Below, one piece after another: positions 7,657-21,856 of a stretch of 64,000 bases of DNA (position 1 is its first letter; the number at the start of each line of letters is the position of its first letter). The position numbers and the translations under genes are program-made. The DNA comes from Taudactylus pleione. Its lineage: Eukaryota; Chordata; Amphibia; Anura; Myobatrachidae. The notes beneath the pieces were generated by a model that was given only the letters and a program-made list of their open reading frames with translations, was not told where the DNA came from and made no database searches. The stretch is from the NCBI GenBank assembly GCA_031769625.1, contig JAUIMM010000549.1, forward strand, positions 2,533,501-2,597,500, in the 5' to 3' direction.

Positions 7657-8712
7657 AATTTTATATAGCCATAACTTTCTTTTCTATTACATTTTACATT
7701 ACATTTTTTCAACTTATCAATGAATTTACTTGAGTTAAGAAGTAAAAGAGGTCTAAAGTTAATGTTTTTGAGCACATACAGTCAAACCACACTGGACATG
7801 CACAATCTCATCTGATCTTGGAAGCTATGCAGTGTTGGGCTTGGTTAGTACTTGGATGGGAGACCCCCTGGGAATACCAGGTGCTGTAGGTAATTTTATA
7901 CTGCCATAACATTCTTTTCTATTACATTTTACATTTAATTTTTTCAACATATCAATGAATTTACTTGAGTTAAGAAGTAATAGAGGTCTAAATTTAATGC
8001 TTTTGAGCACCTACAGCCAAACCACACTGGACATGCCCAATCTCGTCTGATCTTGTAAGCTTTGCTGTGTTGGGCCTGGTTTGTACTTGGATGGGAGACC
8101 ACCTGGGAATACCAGTACCTGTTGGAAATTTTATACAGCCAAAACATTCTTTTCTATTACATTTTACATCTAATATTTTCAACTTATCAATGAATTTACT
8201 TGAGTTAAGAAGTAAAAGAGGTCTAAAATTAATGTTTTTGAGCACCTACAGCCAAACCACACTGGACATTCCCAATCTTGTTTGATCTTGGAAACTATGT
8301 AGTGTTGGGCCTGGTTAGTACTTGGATGGGAGACCACCTGGGAATACCAGGTGCTGTAGGTAATTTTATACTGCCATAACATTCTTTTCTATTACATTTT
8401 ACATTTAATTTTTTCAGCTTATCAATGAATTTACTTGAGTTAAGAAGTAATAGAGGTCTAAAGTTAAGACTTTGGGCACCTACAGCCAAACCACACTGGA
8501 CATGCCCAATCTCGTCTGATCTTGGAAGCTATGCAGTATTGGGCCTGGTAAGTACTTGGATGGGAGACCACTTGGGACTACCAGGTGCTGTAGGTAATTT
8601 TATATAGTCATAACATTCTTTTCTATTACATTTTACATTACATTTTTTCAACTTATCAATGAATTAACTTGAGTTAAGAAGTAAAAGAGGTCTAAAGTTA
8701 ATGTTTTTGAGC

Positions 8713-8830
8713 ACCTACAGTCAAACCACACTGGACATGCCCAATCTCGTCTGATCTTGAAAGCTATGCAGTGTTGGGCCTGGTTAGTACTTGGATGGGA
8801 GACCACCTGGGAATACCAGGAGCTGTAGGT
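8713..8830 (+). pseudogene. Recombinant unit, type E head and type R tail
   Basis: The 5' part has the E marks C9T and CTTGAAAGC, and the 3' part has CCAGGAGCTG and ATTATTTTC of R. It is the reciprocal of the unit at 3551 and is followed by S. It joins the two copies of the ten-unit tandem duplication. Confidence 0.78.
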
Positions 8831-8947
8831 AATTTTATACTGCCATAACATTATTTTCTATTACATTTTACATTTAATTTTTTCAACTTATCAATGAATT
8901 TACTTGAGTTAAGAAGTAATAGAGGTCTAAAGTTAATGTTTTTGAGC

Positions 8948-11291
8948 ACCTACAGCCAAACCACACTGGACATGCCCAACCTCGTCTGATATTGGAAGCT
9001 ATGCAGTGTTGGGCCTGGTTAGTACTTGGATGGGAGAACACATGGGAATACCAGGTGCAATAGGTAATTTTATACTGCCATAACATTCTTTTCTATTACA
9101 TTTTACATTTCATTTTTCAACTAATCATTGAATTTGCTTGAGTTAAGAAGTAAAAGAGGTCTAAAGTTAATGTTTTTGAGCACCTACAGCCAAACTATAC
9201 TGGACATGCCCAATCTCGTCTGATCTTGGAAGCTATGCAGTGTTGGGCCTTGTTCGTACTTGGATGGGAGACTACCTGGGAATGCCAGGTGCTGTAGGTA
9301 ATTTTATGCAGCCATAACATTCTTTTCTATTACATTTTACTTTTAATTTTTTCAACTTATCAATGAAATTACTTGAGTTAAGAAGTAAAAGAGGTCTAAA
9401 GGTAATGTTTTTGAGCACCTACAGTCAAACCACAGAGGACATGCCCAATCTCATCTGTTCTTGGAAGTTATGCAGTGTTGGGCCTGGTTAGTGCTTGGAT
9501 GGGAGACCACCTGGGAATACTAGGAGCTGTAGGTAATTTTATACTGGGAAAACATTCTTTTCTATTACATTTTACATTTCATTTTTCAACTTATCATTGA
9601 ATTTACTTGAGTTAAGCAGTAAAAGAGGTCTAAAGTTAATGTTTTTGAGCACCTACAGCCAAACCACACTGGACATGCCCAATCTCATCTGATCTTGGAA
9701 GCAATGCGGTGTTTGGCCTGGTTTCTACTTGGATGGGAGACCACCTGGGAATACCAGGTGCTGTAGGTAATTTTATACAGCCAAAACTTTCTTTTCTATT
9801 ACAATTTACATTTAATTTTTTCAACTTATCAATGAATTTACTTGAGTTAAGAAGTAAAAGAGGTCTAAAGTTAATGTTTTTGAGCACCTACAGCCAAAGC
9901 ACACTGGACATGCCCAATCTCGTCTGATCTTGGAAGCTATGCAGTGTTGGGCCTGGTTAGTACTTGGACAGGAGACCACCTGGGAATACCAGGTGCTGTA
10001 GGTAATTTTATATAGCCATAACTTTCTTTTCTATTACATTTTACATTACATTTTTTCAACTTATCAATGAATTTACTTGAGTTAAGAAGTAAAAGAGGTC
10101 TAAAGTTAATGTTTTTGAGCACATACAGTCAAACCACACTGGACATGCACAATCTCATCTGATCTTGGAAGCTATGCAGTGTTGGGCTTGGTTAGTACTT
10201 GGATGGGAGACCCCCTGGGAATACCAGGTGCTGTAGGTAATTTTATACTGCCATAACATTCTTTTCTATTACATTTTACATTTAATTTTTTCAACATATC
10301 AATGAATTTACTTGAGTTAAGAAGTAATAGAGGTCTAAATTTAATGCTTTTGAGCACCTACAGCCAAACCACACTGGACATGCCCAATCTCGTCTGATCT
10401 TGTAAGCTTTGCTGTGTTGGGCCTGGTTTGTACTTGGATGGGAGACCACCTGGGAATACCAGTACCTGTTGGAAATTTTATACAGCCAAAACATTCTTTT
10501 CTATTACATTTTACATCTAATATTTTCAACTTATCAATGAATTTACTTGAGTTAAGAAGTAAAAGAGGTCTAAAATTAATGTTTTTGAGCACCTACAGCC
10601 AAACCACACTGGACATTCCCAATCTTGTTTGATCTTGGAAACTATGTAGTGTTGGGCCTGGTTAGTACTTGGATGGGAGACCACCTGGGAATACCAGGTG
10701 CTGTAGGTAATTTTATACTGCCATAACATTCTTTTCTATTACATTTTACATTTAATTTTTTCAGCTTATCAATGAATTTACTTGAGTTAAGAAGTAATAG
10801 AGGTCTAAAGTTAAGACTTTGGGCACCTACAGCCAAACCACACTGGACATGCCCAATCTCGTCTGATCTTGGAAGCTATGCAGTATTGGGCCTGGTAAGT
10901 ACTTGGATGGGAGACCACTTGGGACTACCAGGTGCTGTAGGTAATTTTATATAGTCATAACATTCTTTTCTATTACATTTTACATTACATTTTTTCAACT
11001 TATCAATGAATTAACTTGAGTTAAGAAGTAAAAGAGGTCTAAAGTTAATGTTTTTGAGCACCTACAGTCAAACCACACTGGACATGCCCAATCTCGTCTG
11101 ATCTTGAAAGCTATGCAGTGTTGGGCCTGGTTAGTACTTGGATGGGAGACCACCTGGGAATGCGAGGTGCTGTAGGTAATTTTATACTACCATAACATTC
11201 TTTTCTATTACATTTTTCATTTCATTTTTCAACTAATCATTGAATTTACTTGAGTTAAGAAGTAAGAGGTCTAAAGTTAATGTTTTTGAGC
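8948..11291 (+). repeat. Block 4: S T U V W A B C D E, second copy of ten-unit duplication
   Basis: It matches block 3 unit for unit. Its last unit (11060) is a complete type E, where block 3 ends in the E/R recombinant. Confidence 0.85.
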
Positions 11292-13404
11292 ACCTACAGC
11301 CAAACCACACTGGACATGCCCAATCTCGTCTGAACTTGGAAGCTATGCAGTGTTGGGCCTGGTAAGTACTTGGATGGGAGACCACCTGGGAATACCAGGT
11401 GCTGTAGATAATTTTATACTGCCATAACATTCTTTTCTATTACATTTTACATTTAATTTTTTCAACTTATCAATGAATTTACTTGAGTTAAGAAGTAATA
11501 GAGGTCTAAAGTTAATGGTTTTGAGCACCTACAGCCAAACCACACTGGACATGCCCAATCTCATCTGAACTTGAAAGCTATGCAGTGTTGGGCCTGGTTA
11601 GTACTTGGATGGGAAACAACCTGGGAATACCAGGTGCTGTATGTAATTTTATACTGCCATAACATTCTTTTCTATTACATTTTACATTTAATTTTTTCAA
11701 ATTATCAATGAATTTACTTGAGTTAAGAAGTAATAGAGGTCTAAAATTAATGGTTTTGGGCACCTACAGCCAAACCACACTGGACATGCCCAATATCGTC
11801 TGATTTTGGAAGCTATGCAGTGTTGGGCCTGGTTAGTACATGAATGGGAGACCACCTGGGAATACCAGGTGCTGTAGGTAATTTTATACTGCCATAACAT
11901 TCGTTTCCATTACATTTTACATTTCATCTTTCAACTTATCATTGAATTTACTTGAGTTAAGAAGTAAAAGAGGTCTAAAGTTAATGTTTTTGAGCACCTA
12001 CAGCCAAACCATACTGGACATGCCCAATCTCATCTGATCTTGGAAGCTATGCAGTGGTGGGCCTCGTTAGTACTTGGATGGGAGACCACCTAGTAATCCC
12101 AGGTGCTGTAGGTAATTTTATACTGCCATAACATTCTTTTCTACTACATTTTACATTTAATTTTTTCAACTTATCAATGAATTTACTTGAGTTAAGAAGT
12201 AATAGAGGTCTAAAGTTAATGCTTTTGAGCACCTACAGCCAAACCACACTGGACATGCCCAATCTCGTCTGATCTTGGAAGCTATGCAGTGTTGGGCCTG
12301 GTTAGTACTTGGATGGGAGACCTCCTGGGAATACCAGGTGCTGTAGGTAATTTTATATAGCCATAACATTCTTTTCTATTACATTTTACATTACATTTTT
12401 TCAACTTATCAATGAATTTACTTGAGTTAAGAAGTAAAAGAGGTCTAAAGTTAATGTTTTTGAGCACCTACAGTCAAACCACACTGGACATGCCCAATTT
12501 CATCTGATCTTGGAAGCTATGCAGTGTTGGGCCTGGTTAGTACTTGGATGGGAGACCACCTGGGAATACCAGGTGCTGTAGGTAATTTTATACTGCCATA
12601 ACATTCTTTTCCATTACATTTTACATTTAATTTTTTCAACTTATCAATGAATTTACTTGAGTTAAGAAGTAAAAGAGGTCTAAAGTTAATGTTTTTGAGC
12701 ACCTACTGCCAAACCACACTGGACATGCCCAATCTTGTTTGATCTTGGAAGCTATGCAGTATTGGGCCTGGTTAGTACTTGGATGGGAGACCACCTGGGA
12801 ATACCAGGTGCTGTAGGTAATTTTATAGTGCCATGACATTCTTTTCTATTACATTTTACATTTAATTTTTTCAACTTATCAATGAATTTACTTGAGTTAA
12901 GAAGTAATGGAGGTCTAAAGATAATGGTTTTGGGCACCTACAGCCAAACCACACTGGACATGCCCAATCTCGTCTGATCTTGAAAGCTATGCAGTGTTGG
13001 GCCTGGTTAGTACTTGGATGGGAGACAACCTGGGAATACCAAGAGCTGTAGGTAATTTTATACTGCCAAAACATTCTTTTCTATTACATTTTACATTTCA
13101 TTTTTCAACTTATCATTGAATTTACTTGAGTTAAGAAGTAAAAGAGGTCTAAAGTTAATGTTTTTGAGCACATACAGCCAAACCACACTGGACATGCCCA
13201 ATCTCGTCTGATCTTGGAAGCTATGCAGTGTTGGGCCTGGTTAGTACTTTGATGGGAGACCACCTAGGAATCCCAGGTGCTGTAGGTAATTTTATACTGC
13301 CATAACAGTCTATTCTATTACATTTTACATTTAATTTTTTCAACTTATCAATGAATTTACTTGAGTTAAGAAGTAATAGAGGTCTAAAGTTAATGCTTTT
13401 GAGC

Positions 13405-13522
13405 ACCTACAGCCAAACCACACTGGACATGCCCAATCTTGTTTGATCTTGGAAGCTATGCAGTGTTGGGCCTGGTTAGTACTTGGACGGGAGACCACTT
13501 GGGAATACCAGGTGCTGTAGGA
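13405..13522 (+). pseudogene. 5S-like, type O
   Basis: Changes are C36T, C39T, T84C, C95T and T118A, the last losing the 1/118 pair. The spacer has TATTAAATTTTACATTAC and usually TTAAAAAGT. Copies start at 2846, 13405, 16223, 19979, 49546, 53065, 57996 and 61753. Its head forms the 5' half of the unit at 5896. Confidence 0.7.
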
Positions 13523-13639
13523 AATTTTATATAGCCATAACATTCTTTTCTATTAAATTTTACATTACATTTTTTCAACTTATCAATGAATTTACTTGAG
13601 TTAAAAAGTAAAAGAGGTCTAAAGTTAATGTTTTTGAGC

Positions 13640-13757
13640 ACCTTCTGTCAAACCACACTGGACATGCCCAATCTCGTCTGATCTTGAAAGCTATGCAGTG
13701 TTGGGCCTGGTTAGTACTTGGATGGGAGACCCCCTGGGAATGCCAGGTGCTGTAGGT
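13640..13757 (+). pseudogene. 5S-like, type P, 5' end decayed
   Basis: The 5' end reads ACCTTCTGTC or ACCTGCTGTC, so A5, A7 and C9 are changed and helix I is weakened. G48A, A93C and A103G follow. Copies start at 3081, 13640, 16458, 20214, 49781 and 61988. The copy at 49781 ends in a type S-like spacer and runs straight into T. Confidence 0.7.
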
Positions 13758-14109
13758 AATTTTATACTGCCATAACATTCTTTTCTATTACATTTTACAT
13801 TTAATTTTTTCAACTTATCAATTAATTTACTTGAGTTAAGAAGTAATAGAGGTCTAAATTTAATGCTTTTGAGCACCTACAGCCAAACCACACTGGACAT
13901 GCCCAATCTCGTCTGATCTTATAAGCTATGCAGTGTTGGGCCTGGTTTGTACTTGGATGGGAGACCACCTTGGAATTGCAGTTGCTGTAGGAAATTTTAT
14001 ACAGCCAAAACATTCTTTTCTATTACATTTTACATTTAATTTTTTCAACTTATCAATGAATTTACTTGAGTTAAGAAGTAAAAGAGGTCTAAAGTTAATA
14101 TTTTTGAGC

Positions 14110-16927
14110 ACCTACAGCCAAACCACACTGGACATGCCCAATCTCGTCTGAACTTGGAAGCTATGCAGTGTTGGGCCTGGTAAGTACTTGGATGGGAGAC
14201 CACCTGGGAATACCAGGTGCTGTAGATAATTTTATACTGCCATAACATTCTTTTCTATTACATTTTACATTTAATTTTTTCAACTTATCAATGAATTTAC
14301 TTGAGTTAAGAAGTAATAGAGGTCTAAAGTTAATGGTTTTGAGCACCTACAGCCAAACCACACTGGACATGCCCAATCTCATCTGAACTTGAAAGCTATG
14401 CAGTGTTGGGCCTGGTTAGTACTTGGATGGGAAACAACCTGGGAATACCAGGTGCTGTATGTAATTTTATACTGCCATAACATTCTTTTCTATTACATTT
14501 TACATTTAATTTTTTCAAATTATCAATGAATTTACTTGAGTTAAGAAGTAATAGAGGTCTAAAATTAATGGTTTTGGGCACCTACAGCCAAACCACACTG
14601 GACATGCCCAATATCGTCTGATTTTGGAAGCTATGCAGTGTTGGGCCTGGTTAGTACATGAATGGGAGACCACCTGGGAATACCAGGTGCTGTAGGTAAT
14701 TTTATACTGCCATAACATTCGTTTCCATTACATTTTACATTTCATCTTTCAACTTATCATTGAATTTACTTGAGTTAAGAAGTAAAAGAGGTCTAAAGTT
14801 AATGTTTTTGAGCACCTACAGCCAAACCATACTGGACATGCCCAATCTCATCTGATCTTGGAAGCTATGCAGTGGTGGGCCTCGTTAGTACTTGGATGGG
14901 AGACCACCTAGTAATCCCAGGTGCTGTAGGTAATTTTATACTGCCATAACATTCTTTTCTACTACATTTTACATTTAATTTTTTCAACTTATCAATGAAT
15001 TTACTTGAGTTAAGAAGTAATAGAGGTCTAAAGTTAATGCTTTTGAGCACCTACAGCCAAACCACACTGGACATGCCCAATCTCGTCTGATCTTGGAAGC
15101 TATGCAGTGTTGGGCCTGGTTAGTACTTGGATGGGAGACCTCCTGGGAATACCAGGTGCTGTAGGTAATTTTATATAGCCATAACATTCTTTTCTATTAC
15201 ATTTTACATTACATTTTTTCAACTTATCAATGAATTTACTTGAGTTAAGAAGTAAAAGAGGTCTAAAGTTAATGTTTTTGAGCACCTACAGTCAAACCAC
15301 ACTGGACATGCCCAATTTCATCTGATCTTGGAAGCTATGCAGTGTTGGGCCTGGTTAGTACTTGGATGGGAGACCACCTGGGAATACCAGGTGCTGTAGG
15401 TAATTTTATACTGCCATAACATTCTTTTCCATTACATTTTACATTTAATTTTTTCAACTTATCAATGAATTTACTTGAGTTAAGAAGTAAAAGAGGTCTA
15501 AAGTTAATGTTTTTGAGCACCTACTGCCAAACCACACTGGACATGCCCAATCTTGTTTGATCTTGGAAGCTATGCAGTATTGGGCCTGGTTAGTACTTGG
15601 ATGGGAGACCACCTGGGAATACCAGGTGCTGTAGGTAATTTTATAGTGCCATGACATTCTTTTCTATTACATTTTACATTTAATTTTTTCAACTTATCAA
15701 TGAATTTACTTGAGTTAAGAAGTAATGGAGGTCTAAAGATAATGGTTTTGGGCACCTACAGCCAAACCACACTGGACATGCCCAATCTCGTCTGATCTTG
15801 AAAGCTATGCAGTGTTGGGCCTGGTTAGTACTTGGATGGGAGACAACCTGGGAATACCAAGAGCTGTAGGTAATTTTATACTGCCAAAACATTCTTTTCT
15901 ATTACATTTTACATTTCATTTTTCAACTTATCATTGAATTTACTTGAGTTAAGAAGTAAAAGAGGTCTAAAGTTAATGTTTTTGAGCACATACAGCCAAA
16001 CCACACTGGACATGCCCAATCTCGTCTGATCTTGGAAGCTATGCAGTGTTGGGCCTGGTTAGTACTTTGATGGGAGACCACCTAGGAATCCCAGGTGCTG
16101 TAGGTAATTTTATACTGCCATAACAGTCTATTCTATTACATTTTACATTTAATTTTTTCAACTTATCAATGAATTTACTTGAGTTAAGAAGTAATAGAGG
16201 TCTAAAGTTAATGCTTTTGAGCACCTACAGCCAAACCACACTGGACATGCCCAATCTTGTTTGATCTTGGAAGCTATGCAGTGTTGGGCCTGGTTAGTAC
16301 TTGGACGGGAGACCACTTGGGAATACCAGGTGCTGTAGGAAATTTTATATAGCCATAACATTCTTTTCTATTAAATTTTACATTACATTTTTTCAACTTA
16401 TCAATGAATTTACTTGAGTTAAAAAGTAAAAGAGGTCTAAAGTTAATGTTTTTGAGCACCTTCTGTCAAACCACACTGGACATGCCCAATCTCGTCTGAT
16501 CTTGAAAGCTATGCAGTGTTGGGCCTGGTTAGTACTTGGATGGGAGACCCCCTGGGAATGCCAGGTGCTGTAGGTAATTTTATACTGCCATAACATTCTT
16601 TTCTATTACATTTTACATTTAATTTTTTCAACTTATCAATTAATTTACTTGAGTTAAGAAGTAATAGAGGTCTAAATTTAATGCTTTTGAGCACCTACAG
16701 CCAAACCACACTGGACATGCCCAATCTCGTCTGATCTTATAAGCTATGCAGTGTTGGGCCTGGTTTGTACTTGGATGGGAGACCACCTTGGAATTGCAGT
16801 TGCTGTAGGAAATTTTATACAGCCAAAACATTCTTTTCTATTACATTTTACATTTAATTTTTTCAACTTATCAATGAATTTACTTGAGTTAAGAAGTAAA
16901 AGAGGTCTAAAGTTAATATTTTTGAGC
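14110..16927 (+). repeat. Block 6: F to Q, tandem copy of block 5
   Basis: These twelve units lie at +2818 from block 5. The first unit (14110) is a type F body preceded by the type Q spacer, which is the duplication joint. Confidence 0.85.
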
Positions 16928-18100
16928 ACCTACAGCCAAACCACACTGGACATGCCCAATCTCGTCTGATCTTGGAAGTTATGCAGTGTTGGGCCTGGTT
17001 AGTACTTGGATGGGAGACCACCTGGGAATACCAGGAGCTGTAGGTAATTTTATACTGCCATAACATTATTTTCTATTACATTTTACATTTAATTTTTTCA
17101 ACTTATCAATGAATTTACTTGAGTTAAGAAGTAATAGAGGTCTAAAGTTAATGTTTTTGAGCACCTACAGCCAAACCACACTGGACATGCCCAATCTCGT
17201 CTGATATTGGAAGCTATGCAGTGTTGGGCCTGGTTAGTACTTGGATGGGAGAACACATGGGAATACCAGGTGCAATAGGTAATTTTATACTGCCATAACA
17301 TTCTTTTCTATTACATTTTACATTTCATTTTTCAACTAATCATTGAATTTGCTTGAGTTAAGAAGTAAAAGAGGTCTAAAGTTAATGTTTTTGAGCACCT
17401 ACAGCCAAACTATACTGGACATGCCCAATCTCGTCTGATCTTGGAAGCTATGCAGTGGTGGGCCTTGTTCGTACTTGGATGGGAGACTACCTGGGAATGC
17501 CAGGTGCTGTAGGTAATTTTATGCAGCCATAACATTCTTTTCTATTACATTTTACTTTTAATTTTTTCAACTTATCAATGAATTTACTTGAGTTAAGAAG
17601 TAAAAGAGGTCTAAAGTTAATGTTTTTGAGCACCTACAGTCAAACCACAGAGGACATGCCCAATCTCATCTGTTCTTGGAAGTTATGCAGTGTTGGGCCT
17701 GGTTAGTACTTGGATGGGAGACCACCTGGGAATACTAGGAGCTGTAGGTAATTTTATACTGCCAAAACATTCTTTTCTATTACATTTTACATTTCATTTT
17801 TCAACTTATCATTGAATTTACTTGAGTTAAGCAGTAAAAGAGGTCTAAAGTTAATGTTTTTGAGCACCTACAGCCAAACCGCACTGGACATGCCCAATCT
17901 CGTCTGATTTTGGAAGCTATGCAGTGTTGGGCCTGGTTAGTACTTGGATGGGAGACCACCTAGGAATCCCAGGTGCTGTAGGTAATTTTATACTGCCATA
18001 ACAGTCTATTCTATTACATTTTACATTTAATTTTTTCAACTTATCAATGAATTTACTTGAGTTAAGAAGTAATAGAGGTCTAAAGTTAATGGTTTTGAGC
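16928..18100 (+). repeat. Block 7: R S T U V'
   Basis: These five units, with G to Q of block 6, form a 16-unit stretch (14345-18100) that recurs 3756 bp later. It shows the first V' unit of the window. Confidence 0.82.
17866..17983 (+). pseudogene. 5S-like, type V'
   Basis: Changes are A16G (AACCGCAC), C44T, G97A and A103C, and the tail and spacer (CCTAGGAATCCC, CAGTCTATTC) match type N. It replaces V after U in the side path. Copies start at 17866, 21622, 28897, 31479, 38049, 40631, 50484, 54473 and 59404. Those at 28897, 31479, 38049 and 40631 also have G37A. Confidence 0.7.
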
Positions 18101-21100
18101 ACCTACAGCCAAACCACACTGGACATGCCCAATCTCATCTGAACTTGAAAGCTATGCAGTGTTGGGCCTGGTTAGTACTTGGATGGGAAACAACCTGGGA
18201 ATACCAGGTGCTGTATGTAATTTTATACTGCCATAACATTCTTTTCTATTACATTTTACATTTAATTTTTTCAAATTATCAATGAATTTACTTGAGTTAA
18301 GAAGTAATAGAGGTCTAAAATTAATGGTTTTGGGCACCTACAGCCAAACCACACTGGACATGCCCAATATCGTCTGATTTTGGAAGCTATGCAGTGTTGG
18401 GCCTGGTTAGTACATGAATGGGAGACCACCTGGGAATACCAGGTGCTGTAGGTAATTTTATACTGCCATAACATTCGTTTCCATTACATTTTACATTTCA
18501 TCTTTCAACTTATCATTGAATTTACTTGAGTTAAGAAGTAAAAGAGGTCTAAAGTTAATGTTTTTGAGCACCTACAGCCAAACCATACTGGACATGCCCA
18601 ATCTCATCTGATCTTGGAAGCTATGCAGTGGTGGGCCTCGTTAGTACTTGGATGGGAGACCACCTAGTAATCCCAGGTGCTGTAGGTAATTTTATACTGC
18701 CATAACATTCTTTTCTACTACATTTTACATTTAATTTTTTCAACTTATCAATGAATTTACTTGAGTTAAGAAGTAATAGAGGTCTAAAGTTAATGCTTTT
18801 GAGCACCTACAGCCAAACCACACTGGACATGCCCAATCTTGTCTGATCTTGGAAGCTATGCAGTGTTGGGCCTGGTTAGTACTTGGATGGGAGACCTCCT
18901 GGGAATACCAGGTGCTGTAGGTAATTTTATATAGCCATAACATTCTTTTCTATTACATTTTACATTACATTTTTTCAACTTATCAATGAATTTACTTGAG
19001 TTAAGAAGTAAAAGAGGTCTAAAGTTAATGTTTTTGAGCACCTACAGTCAAACCACACTGGACATGCCCAATTTCATCTGATCTTGGAAGCTATGCAGTG
19101 TTGGGCCTGGTTAGTACTTGGATGGGAGACCACCTGGGAATACCAGGTGCTGTAGGTAATTTTATACTGCCATAACATTCTTTTCCATTACATTTTACAT
19201 TTAATTTTTTCAACTTATCAATGAATTTACTTGAGTTAAGAAGTAAAAGAGGTCTAAAGTTAATGTTTTTGAGCACCTACTGCCAAACCACACTGGACAT
19301 GCCCAATCTTGTTTGATCTTGGAAGCTATGCAGTATTGGGCCTGGTTAGTACTTGGATGGGAGACCACCTGGGAATACCAGGTGCTGTAGGTAATTTTAT
19401 AGTGCCATGACATTCTTTTCTATTACATTTTACATTTAATTTTTTCAACTTATCAATGAATTTACTTGAGTTAAGAAGTAATGGAGGTCTAAAGATAATG
19501 GTTTTGGGCACCTACAGCCAAACCACACTGGACATGCCCAATCTCGTCTGATCTTGAAAGCTATGCAGTGTTGGGCCTGGTTAGTACTTGGATGGGAGAC
19601 AACCTGGGAATACCAAGAGCTGTAGGTAATTTTATACTGCCAAAACATTCTTTTCTATTACATTTTACATTTCATTTTTCAACTTATCATTGAATTTACT
19701 TGAGTTAAGAAGTAAAAGAGGTCTAAAGTTAATGTTTTTGAGCACATACAGCCAAACCACACTGGACATGCCCAATCTCGTCTGATCTTGGAAGCTATGC
19801 AGTGTTGGGCCTGGTTAGTACTTTGATGGGAGACCACCTAGGAATCCCAGGTGCTGTAGGTAATTTTATACTGCCATAACAGTCTATTCTATTACATTTT
19901 ACATTTAATTTTTTCAACTTATCAATGAATTTACTTGAGTTAAGAAGTAATAGAGGTCTAAAGTTAATGCTTTTGAGCACCTACAGCCAAACCACACTGG
20001 ACATGCCCAATCTTGTTTGATCTTGGAAGCTATGCAGTGTTGGTTCTGGTTAGTACTTGGACGGGAGACCACTTGGGAATACCAGGTGCTGTAGGAAATT
20101 TTATATAGCCATAACATTCTTTTCTATTAAATTTTACATTACATTTTTTCAACTTATCAATGAATTTACTTGAGTTAAAAAGTAAAAGAGGTCTAAAGTT
20201 AATGTTTTTGAGCACCTTCTGTCAAACCACACTGGACATGCCCAATCTCGTCTGATCTTGAAAGCTATGCAGTGTTGGGCCTGGTTAGTACTTGGATGGG
20301 AGACCCCCTGGGAATGCCAGGTGCTGTAGGTAATTTTATACTGCCATAACATTCTTTTCTATTACATTTTACATTTAATTTTTTCAACTTATCAATTAAT
20401 TTACTTGAGTTAAGAAGTAATAGAGGTCTAAATTTAATGCTTTTGAGCACCTACAGCCAAACCACACTGGACATGCCCAATCTCGTCTGATCTTATAAGC
20501 TATGCAGTGTTGGGCCTGGTTTGTACTTGGATGGGAGACCACCTTGGAATTGCAGTTGCTGTAGGAAATTTTATACAGCCAAAACATTCTTTTCTATTAC
20601 ATTTTACATTTAATTTTTTCAACTTATCAATGAATTTACTTGAGTTAAGAAGTAAAAGAGGTCTAAAGTTAATATTTTTGAGCACCTACAGCCAAACCAC
20701 ACTGGACATGCCCAATCTCGTCTGATCTTGGAAGTTATGCAGTGTTGGGCCTGGTTAGTACTTGGATGGGAGACCACCTGGGAATACCAGGAGCTGTAGG
20801 TAATTTTATACTGCCATAACATTATTTTCTATTACATTTTACATTTAATTTTTTCAACTTATCAATGAATTTACTTGAGTTAAGAAGTAATAGAGGTCTA
20901 AAGTTAATGTTTTTGAGCACCTACAGCCAAACCACACTGGACATGCCCAATCTCGTCTGATATTGGAAGCTATGCAGTGTTGGGCCTGGTTAGTACTTGG
21001 ATGGGAGAACACATGGGAATACCAGGTGCAATAGGTAATTTTATACTGCCATAACATTCTTTTCTATTACATTTTACATTTCATTTTTCAACTAATCATT

Positions 21101-21856
21101 GAATTTGCTTGAGTTAAGAAGTAAAAGAGGTCTAAAGTTAATGTTTTTGAGCACCTACAGCCAAACTATACTGGACATGCCCAATCTCGTCTGATCTTGG
21201 AAGCTATGCAGTGGTGGGCCTTGTTCGTACTTGGATGGGAGACTACCTGGGAATGCCAGGTGCTGTAGGTAATTTTATGCAGCCATAACATTCTTTTCTA
21301 TTACATTTTACTTTTAATTTTTTCAACTTATCAATGAATTTACTTGAGTTAAGAAGTAAAAGAGGTCTAAAGTTAATGTTTTTGAGCACCTACAGTCAAA
21401 CCACAGAGGACATGCCCAATCTCATCTGTTCTTGGAAGTTATGCAGTGTTGGGCCTGGTTAGTACTTGGATGGGAGACCACCTGGGAATACTAGGAGCTG
21501 TAGGTAATTTTATACTGCCAAAACATTCTTTTCTATTACATTTTACATTTCATTTTTCAACTTATCATTGAATTTACTTGAGTTAAGCAGTAAAAGAGGT
21601 CTAAAGTTAATGTTTTTGAGCACCTACAGCCAAACCGCACTGGACATGCCCAATCTCGTCTGATTTTGGAAGCTATGCAGTGTTGGGCCTGGTTAGTACT
21701 TGGATGGGAGACCACCTAGGAATCCCAGGTGCTGTAGGTAATTTTATACTGCCATAACAGTCTATTCTATTACATTTTACATTTAATTTTTTCAACTTAT
21801 CAATGAATTCACTTGAGTTAAGAAGTAATAGAGGTCTAAAGTTAATGCTTTTGAGC
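18101..21856 (+). repeat. Block 8: G to U and V', tandem copy of 16 units
   Basis: It matches 14345-18100 at an offset of 3756 bp. Few differences are visible, among them C36T in J (18805) and GGTTCTGG in O (19979). Confidence 0.84.

Larger units (their letters stand above)
6601..8947 (+). repeat. Block 3: S T U V W A B C D E/R, first copy of ten-unit duplication
   Basis: These ten units, 2347 bp, repeat directly as block 4. Private marks such as AACCTCG in S, GTGCTTGG in U and GACTTTGGGC before D are shared by both copies. I saw no differences in the stretches compared, up to the recombinant last unit. Confidence 0.85.
11292..14109 (+). repeat. Block 5: F G H I J K L M N O P Q
   Basis: These twelve units, 2818 bp, include the complete L-M-N-O-P-Q run. 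The marks AGTAATGGAGG, CCTTCTGTC and TTCATCTTTC are shared with blocks 6 and 8. Confidence 0.83.
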
